Source of the DNA: Pseudomonadales bacterium
GTDB lineage: Bacteria; Pseudomonadota; Gammaproteobacteria; Pseudomonadales; DC-out160
Assembly (NCBI GenBank): GCA_019090455.1
Contig: JAHRWA010000045.1
Coordinates: forward strand, 1 to 41,582
Direction of reading: 5' to 3'
Length of the DNA: 41,582 nucleotides
The notes below the pieces were generated by a model, which ran no database searches, had not been told where the DNA came from, and worked only from the letters and a program-made list of their open reading frames with translations. Made by a program: the position numbers and the translations under genes. How positions within the stretch are numbered: position 1 is the stretch's first letter; every line of letters begins with the position of its first letter. Below are positions 36,539 to 41,582 of the stretch, in pieces.

Positions 36539-38239
36539 TCAATCCCCAAGAACACTATCACCCTCCCAATTAAGGCGAATATCCCAAGGCACAGCATTCT
36601 CTTCGGGCAAAACCGGAGTATTATTATCCACGCTCTCATAAACGTTTTTTGCAACCCCAAGGTTGGCGTCTCTTCCATGGATAAAATCCTGTTCCTTAAC
36701 AATGGTCATATAAGCCTTATTCAAATCCAATGCACGGCGAATTCCAGGTGTGATCAGGTCATAGACATCCGTTGCCTGGGCAAGCGCGTCTTCATTTAAT
36801 GTGCCATCATCATTATAAAACCGTGCGGCAATTTCCGTGTTTTCTCTGAACTCATTTCCTCCACCGACTGTTCTCAGGTAGTGTTCAATTTCACCCTCTG
36901 CGGAGCCGTTCATCGTTGGCGCATCTTCCATGCCTTTTAGGCTAATGTATTTCCATCCTTTGGCACCTGTGATCTTGCGTGGAAACGCGAAGGTGTCGTC
37001 AATGGTGGTACCAATAGTTGAGTGACAGCCCATGCAAAATAGGTGTTCCTCTTCACTCTGTTTTCGTAGGTGACCATCCTCTGCCTCGATAAAACCCTGA
37101 ACCATCCAGCCGAAAGTATTATCAGTTCCTTTATCACCTCGGTGAATATATTTTGGCAGCAGCTCATCAATTTTCTCCTGTCGCTCTTTACCGTACCGGG
37201 AGATTAATTCAGTCGGTGCCAGGAACTTAACCTTTTCCATATAGCGAACCTCTTTCATCCGTGCAGGAATAGTTATTCCGCCATCTGAATTGATTCCCAC
37301 GTAACGTACCGTATGAAGAAACTCTGTGCCGAGTGGGTATAGCATCTCTGTGGTTTCAATTACATTCGCATCGCCCACATAAATTTCCTGTTGATTAATT
37401 GCCTCTACAACACTCATAACTCCATCGCCGTTTAGATCGGCACAAACCTTATTTTCATCAATGGGTGGCGTGCTAATACTGTCGAGTTTTTTGATCGTGG
37501 TTTCCAGTATGGATAGGTTGGCGAGATAGGTATCCCTGGAGCGTGTTTCGGTATCACAGCTTGAGGTTTGAAATAGCGCTGGCAGCCGAATCATGACATC
37601 GTCTGTTGATCCGTTGGTTGGCCAAAAGGTGCTGGGCAGCGGTTTATAATTAAAAGCGACCCAACCACTACCATCCAGCGCGAAACCTTGTTCGTCAAAA
37701 GCGGCTTCACCACGTTGCAAGTTCTCAATGTTCGGCACAGGACCTTCCCAGTCATCGGCGGCTTTAAGCTGCGCGATTAATGGGGTGTAGTTATCGGTAT
37801 AAATGTAATCGATAACCTGTTGATCCGTGATCTGGGCCATTGCCTCAGTGCGGTCTTCAAACAGGTTTAGCCAGTGGTTGTCGGTCCCAAGATCCGAGAA
37901 GGCGTATTCACGTTGCAACCCGCCATCGTTCATCTGGTTTGGGCGACTTTTGTAGGGATAGGTTTGGTGACAGGTCATGCAGGGATTGTATTGCCCTTCA
38001 TGTTTTGTGTAGCATTGAGGAGGAATGACCGCCTCCGGATTGTAGGTTGTTCCGAGTTCTTCTGGCCTTAGGTTTCCCTGCAAACCTTCTTCGTTATTTT
38101 CAGGAAAAACCAACCCCTGGAGGATACCGAGTTCAGAGTGATTCCCGTCACTGTTATCACTCTCAGCTTCACCATCGCCCTTACAACCAAGAAGGGAAAA
38201 AACACTGACAACCAGTATTGCGACTACGTTTTTGTTCAT
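36539..38239 (-). CDS. Di-haem c-type lipoprotein with an EF-hand-like loop
   Basis: A 566-residue exported lipoprotein. The lipobox is SLLGC with Cys19. Haem-binding motifs are CMTCH (87-91) and CMGCH (402-406). A calcium-binding-like loop DLNGDGVMSVVE (268-279) has Asp/Asn at 1, 3, 5, Ser at 9 and Glu at 12. I recognise no other domain. The wide spacing of the haems, about 310 residues, suggests two domains. It is likely in the periplasm or on the outer membrane. It lies downstream of a PhoX-like lipoprotein gene with a strong hairpin between. The partner role may be electron transfer in a phosphate- or metal-related process; this is inference. Confidence 0.8.
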   Translation of the reverse strand: MNKNVVAILVVSVFSLLGCKGDGEAESDNSDGNHSELGILQGLVFPENNEEGLQGNLRPEELGTTYNPEAVIPPQCYTKHEGQYNPCMTCHQTYPYKSRPNQMNDGGLQREYAFSDLGTDNHWLNLFEDRTEAMAQITDQQVIDYIYTDNYTPLIAQLKAADDWEGPVPNIENLQRGEAAFDEQGFALDGSGWVAFNYKPLPSTFWPTNGSTDDVMIRLPALFQTSSCDTETRSRDTYLANLSILETTIKKLDSISTPPIDENKVCADLNGDGVMSVVEAINQQEIYVGDANVIETTEMLYPLGTEFLHTVRYVGINSDGGITIPARMKEVRYMEKVKFLAPTELISRYGKERQEKIDELLPKYIHRGDKGTDNTFGWMVQGFIEAEDGHLRKQSEEEHLFCMGCHSTIGTTIDDTFAFPRKITGAKGWKYISLKGMEDAPTMNGSAEGEIEHYLRTVGGGNEFRENTEIAARFYNDDGTLNEDALAQATDVYDLITPGIRRALDLNKAYMTIVKEQDFIHGRDANLGVAKNVYESVDNNTPVLPEENAVPWDIRLNWEGDSVLGD

Positions 38240-38276
38240 TTGAATTTCGCTAGGGTTTTGTATCTGACTTTAAAAT

Positions 38277-38312
38277 GATAAAACGGTAAGGTTCATGCCT
38301 TGCCGTTTTATC
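38277..38312 (-). terminator. Strong 15-bp hairpin between PhoX-like and di-haem genes
   Basis: GATAAAACGGTAAGG (38277-38291), loop TTCATG, CCTTGCCGTTTTATC (38298-38312). One T-G wobble pair is the only flaw. It follows the minus-strand PhoX-like stop by 25 bases. The next bases in that direction (ATTTTAAAG) give a short T-run. It may be a terminator or a partial attenuator of the downstream di-haem gene. Confidence 0.7.
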
Positions 38313-38337
38313 GAGAGACTCCCGATTGTGGGAACTA

Positions 38338-40137
38338 TTACAGAGCAGGGTCTTCGAACAACCAAACAACGTTGTTTTCGTGCTTGCCAGTATCTTCGCC
38401 AATCAATACTCGGCCATCATCAAGGATCACAATATTATCGGGATTGGAGATATTGTTGATATTGCATTGGTTAACGCTTCTGTCGCCGTAGTATGGTCCA
38501 CCCACAATTGCTGGAACCATGGCAGTCACATCCACTAGCCCATTTGCATTTTTGGCTAGCTTCATACGGTAAACAACACCACATTTCCCATGAGTTCCGT
38601 CTAACTGGATGTCACCTTCGTCATCAGACATGGTTTTATCAAAGCTCGACATGGCCATATACATGTACGCTTGTGCGCCATCCGCAGCACCTTCATTCCA
38701 CCAGGTTTCGGCTAATCCGAAGTTGATGTTAACCCCTTCCATTTTTCGGAATTCGCCGGTCGCGCCCAAAGCCACTGCCGCTTTGCGTGACTCGAGGAAA
38801 GCAGGACGATTATCCGTAAAGGTTGTTGTCCCTACGTTACCGTCACCATCAATATCGGTGCCGGATTTTGCTTCTGCCCAATCGTTAATTTGCTGATCTG
38901 TGATCTGCTTGGAATCGGCGAAGGTGCCGTCATACTCTGCAATAGCAGCTTCAATACTGGCTTCTGTTCCATATGCCAGTTCAACCCACTCAATACCGAG
39001 AGTCGCTTCAGCTGGATCAGTAACCCCATTGGCTTGACTGATTTTTGCAGCGTATAACGTGCCTGCACTCATATCCTCAGCGACATCTGCCACAAATTTA
39101 AAAAAGACCACCCCGGTACCATCATCACTCAGATAGACAGTACGCCGATCCGGCATGACAACTGAGTTTTCATGGGAAAACCGACCCATGGTTTCCAATT
39201 TATTGACCACTACATTCGATTCATCCGCTGCATCGACAGTGCCGTTGACGCCGATTTCGATGATGTAGCCGTAATCATAAGGGTTACCCCAGTTACCGCT
39301 GCGATCCAGTGGATACCCTTTGTATTCTGCAATCGCTTCAGCATTACTGAAATAGGCGTAGCTTGAGTCGAACCAATCTGCCGTATTATCAAAGTACAAC
39401 TCTTCCGAGGATAGAGGAGTTCCCCAGGGGCTAAGTGTCCCGAAACAATTGACCCAGGTGCCGTCGACTGAAGAGAAGTCCAGCATGCCTTCGGCGATGA
39501 CGGCACTGTAATCTGGGGAAAGATTAATGCGACTCATGCTACCGGGTCGATCTTCCCAGTTGCTATAGAGATAGTAACCGCCACCGCCATTGGGAACAGC
39601 CGCATTAAAATCCGGGTCGTTTGAATTTTTGATAAGCGTAGTGCCGTCGGCAGAAAGAACGTCGCCCATCTCATTGCCGTCAGCCAAAGCATCGGCCTGT
39701 TGAACCAACACTTTGTATTGACCAACCGCTGTCTTTACCACTTCTTTATCGGCGGTGGCAATGGGCATATCCATCGCTGCAATATCACCGAGTGTATTGA
39801 AATTTCTACCGGTGATGACACCGACGGTTCCTTTGTCGAATATTTTCCCATCGCTATCTGCAGTCGCATTGCTATCACTTGGATGTTGGACATTGAGGAA
39901 TAGAGCGCCGTCTGTATTCAGAAAAAGCCCCGTGAATTCAGCGCCAACGGGAGCAGTGGCGAGCCGTTTCAAACCTACCGGTGTATAGTTAGTAACACCA
40001 TTTGCGCCGTTCGTACCGTCGGTGCCATTTGTACCATTGTCGCCATCACTACCGCATCCACCTAGCAATAGGGCAGAGCCTAGTAAAACAGCGTTAATCG
40101 GGTTATTTACAGGTTTTTCTTTGAAAGATGAAATCAC
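38338..40137 (-). CDS. PhoX-like (DUF839) exported lipoprotein
   Basis: A 599-residue protein of the PhoX/DUF839 family. I chose the GTG at 40137 (GGAG 8-9 bases upstream); the frame could extend to 40221. A lipobox LGGC gives Cys28. Directly after is a collagen-like stretch of seven Gly-X-Y triplets (about 29-49), rich in Asn/Asp/Thr. The core has the family signatures GRFSHENSVV (about 314), VYLSDDGTG, FFKFV and a C-terminal LIGEDTGKHENNVVWLFE. An EF-like DIDGDGN is also present. There is no twin-arginine signal, unlike classical PhoX. Expected role: Ca/Fe-dependent phosphoesterase anchored to a membrane. Confidence 0.87.
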   Translation of the reverse strand: MISSFKEKPVNNPINAVLLGSALLLGGCGSDGDNGTNGTDGTNGANGVTNYTPVGLKRLATAPVGAEFTGLFLNTDGALFLNVQHPSDSNATADSDGKIFDKGTVGVITGRNFNTLGDIAAMDMPIATADKEVVKTAVGQYKVLVQQADALADGNEMGDVLSADGTTLIKNSNDPDFNAAVPNGGGGYYLYSNWEDRPGSMSRINLSPDYSAVIAEGMLDFSSVDGTWVNCFGTLSPWGTPLSSEELYFDNTADWFDSSYAYFSNAEAIAEYKGYPLDRSGNWGNPYDYGYIIEIGVNGTVDAADESNVVVNKLETMGRFSHENSVVMPDRRTVYLSDDGTGVVFFKFVADVAEDMSAGTLYAAKISQANGVTDPAEATLGIEWVELAYGTEASIEAAIAEYDGTFADSKQITDQQINDWAEAKSGTDIDGDGNVGTTTFTDNRPAFLESRKAAVALGATGEFRKMEGVNINFGLAETWWNEGAADGAQAYMYMAMSSFDKTMSDDEGDIQLDGTHGKCGVVYRMKLAKNANGLVDVTAMVPAIVGGPYYGDRSVNQCNINNISNPDNIVILDDGRVLIGEDTGKHENNVVWLFEDPAL

Positions 40138-40415
40138 AGTGTTCTCCACTATTCTGTCAAATAAAGTAGTTTGACCCGTCATCTGTAGGTAAATATGGAA
40201 CCCTACAAACCAGGTTGCCAAGAAATATAAATGAGATATGTTTCAGAATGATGAACTATTTATGACAATTAGATGACAAGCCATCTGGCGATGTCACGTT
40301 GCAAAGAGTCCGCTTGTATCGAGAGGCGATCCTCAGTCACGGCGATAACAGCCTTAGAGGGGGTGGTGCTTGCTTTTTTATTTGGCTCCGATTACTCAGC
40401 TTTTTTGAATTCTCG

Positions 40416-40647
40416 TCAAGGATGCCATGACGCCGCCATAGCGTATGCTACGATCTCATTATCTTTTACACCAATGAACAGCCCCTTTTCTTTATTGACA
40501 AGAATAGTTAACTGCTCTTTAGTAAAAGCGGCAGTGACAAACCCATCTTTTTTGTCTTCTTTGGAGATCGAATCAACTTGATATCTATATATGTAGATTT
40601 AAGACACCTTCAATATCGGATAAATCGGCTATTTTGTACTTCATCAT
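40416..40647 (-). pseudogene. Truncated, frameshifted GNAT acetyltransferase remnant
   Basis: The minus strand from ATG 40647 (or 40644) reads MKYKIADLSDIEGVLNLH and then hits TAG. A +1 shift around 40590 restores a GNAT-like continuation: YQVDSISKEDKKDGFVTAAF, KEKGLFIGV, IVAYAMAASW. It stops after SWHP, where GNAT proteins normally continue for another 80 or so residues. A single extra A in the ATATAT run at the shift would explain the break. The remaining bases 40138-40415 and 40648-40778 show no other gene. This gene is dead. Confidence 0.65.
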
Positions 40648-40778
40648 TTACCCACAATTGGGAGGATCTGAATTCGTCAACCTCACCTTTAAGATGCCTG
40701 TCTTGTTTAAATTATTGAATTTGAATTCAGCCAGCATGAATGTTTAGTCGTTAACGATCAACGTAAAAGGGACGTTTA

Positions 40779-41248
40779 ATGAAGGTTCTCAAATAATTAT
40801 TATCGGCGTAATAGTCGTATCAGTAGTCTTTATATTTTTCAAAAACCAAGTAGATCCAATTATGTTTAATGGAACAACATACTCTCATGTTGAAACTTCC
40901 AAGGTAATGAAGGTGGTAAATCACTTTTTTACGCCAGGAGGTTTAAGCTTGCCTTCTTCAACAAACATCCTTCAGATAACAGACGCACGACATCCAGATC
41001 TCAATGAAAAGCATATTAATATGGTCAGGAGACAAGTATTACAAACGATGTTTTTAAAATTTATTAAGGGAAGGGGCGAACGATATTTTGGTATGTTCCA
41101 AAGTAGACACCCCATCTATGGCTTAGAAAAGGATAATGTTTTTATAATACATTATATTACATAAGGGTTTTCTGGAGATAAAGAATCATTAAGAGCTGGC
41201 GCAAATAAAATTATCGACACCATGGATCACATAATAATTCCAGAGTGA
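40779..41248 (+). pseudogene. Frameshifted and nonsense-interrupted membrane-anchored protein
   Basis: AAAGGGA at about 40766-40772 is followed by ATG 40779, MKVLK, and then a TAA. If one A is added in the AAA run near 40793, the frame continues into IIIIGVIVVSVVFIFF, a perfect N-terminal membrane helix, and then the 100-codon frame 40862-41164 (MFNGTTYSHVET...). A TAA at 41162-41164 interrupts the same frame, which then continues GFSGDKESLRAGANKIIDTM to a TGA at 41246-41248. The pattern is one gene of about 150 residues with two lesions. I do not recognise the family. A sequencing error could explain one lesion, hardly both. Confidence 0.6.
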
Positions 41249-41486
41249 CATTAAAATGGAGCAAGATCTCTTAACTTGACCGATGGCGACTTTGCTTTCC
41301 ACAAGCTTAAAGTCTTCTTCACTCACCTATAGAATACCGCTGCAATCAACTCCTCTGTTACAGATCGAACCTCAGGGAGGTTCAGCCTACATTTCCAATG
41401 TGGGCGATTGTTGACAGGCTTCTAAATACGAATTCAGTTGAATTCAAAACCCTTTCACAATGGACTGACCTCTGTGTTTTATTAAC

Positions 41487-41582
41487 CTAGGTTTTATTAG
41501 CCTTTTTTTCCTTTTTTGCATTGCGTTTTTCTTTCATCGTTTTTTCAGGTTTCTTTTTATCTGCCTTTTTTGAATCTTTACC
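41487..41582 (-). CDS. Lys-rich C-terminus of a gene cut by the window end (partial)
   Basis: The minus strand is open from the window edge for 31 codons to TAG at 41487-41489. The visible residues are almost all Lys, Ala, Glu and Asp (KDSKKADKKKPEKTMKEKRN), a strongly charged tail seen at the ends of small bacterial proteins. It has no domain I can name. The region 41249-41486 before it shows no gene. Confidence 0.5.
   Translation of the reverse strand, partial: GKDSKKADKKKPEKTMKEKRNAKKEKKANKT

Overview
The window looks like a chromosomal segment of an aerobic marine gammaproteobacterium, probably a hydrocarbon, terpenoid or sterol degrader related to the Spongiibacteraceae/BD1-7 type. This is an inference from gene content (CYP153-type P450, Baeyer-Villiger monooxygenase, CaiB-type CoA transferase, SCP2-type thiolases, paired metal-dependent hydrolases, VC2705-type sodium symporter) and from protein style. 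There is no rRNA or tRNA gene and no CRISPR array that I can see.

Region 1 (about 0.3-8.9 kb): a methyltransferase and a small membrane protein; two PF10118 metal-dependent hydrolase paralogues flanking a metallo-beta-lactamase-fold hydrolase and a sulfotransferase, all on the minus strand; then, divergently, an SCPx-type thiolase and an old-yellow-enzyme flavoprotein; then a group II truncated haemoglobin. Region 2 (9.3-12.8 kb): two PAS-containing histidine kinases that converge, one canonical and one with a badly degraded ATP-binding site, followed by a putidaredoxin-like [2Fe-2S] ferredoxin. Region 3 (13.1-16.4 kb): a PHP-domain gene and two hot-dog (MaoC-like) dehydratase subunits converge on a DUF35 zinc-ribbon/OB protein and a thiolase-like protein that lacks the nucleophilic cysteine. 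Together they are the parts of a ChsH1-ChsH2/Ltp2-type hydratase-retroaldolase. Region 4 (16.5-21.4 kb): family VIII-like serine esterase, GT2 glycosyltransferase, luciferase-like flavin oxidoreductase, a cysteine-dioxygenase-like cupin and a methyltransferase.

Region 5 (21.4-32.7 kb): nine consecutive minus-strand genes, read as SDR, SDR, CoA transferase, Baeyer-Villiger monooxygenase, sodium symporter small and large subunits, Zn alcohol dehydrogenase, CYP153-like P450, MFS transporter. This is a coherent uptake-oxidation-CoA activation-beta-oxidation unit, followed by a divergent alpha/beta hydrolase. The ferredoxin of region 2 is the only visible electron donor for the P450; no ferredoxin reductase is present. 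The likely chemistry is terminal hydroxylation, alcohol oxidation, CoA activation, ring or ketone opening, then thiolytic or retro-aldol chain shortening. The true substrate cannot be read from the sequence.

Region 6 (33.7-36.5 kb) is a loosely packed accessory stretch: small hypotheticals, two SnoaL-like proteins, and a PIN/ribbon-helix-helix toxin-antitoxin pair. Region 7 (36.5-40.1 kb) holds a di-haem lipoprotein and a PhoX-like (DUF839) lipoprotein with a strong hairpin between them. Region 8 (40.2-41.6 kb) is decayed DNA with a truncated, frameshifted GNAT gene, a frameshifted and nonsense-interrupted membrane-anchored gene, and the Lys-rich end of a gene that runs off the window.

Non-coding points of interest are three ATGTAGAGTAA-like repeats spaced exactly 21 bp upstream of the first PF10118 gene, four TATTTATT repeats spaced exactly 20 bp that run into the stop codon of the monooxygenase, a TTTTAACT tandem array upstream of the alcohol dehydrogenase, a long hairpin abutting the esterase ribosome-binding site, and a shared ACTAACATACT element.
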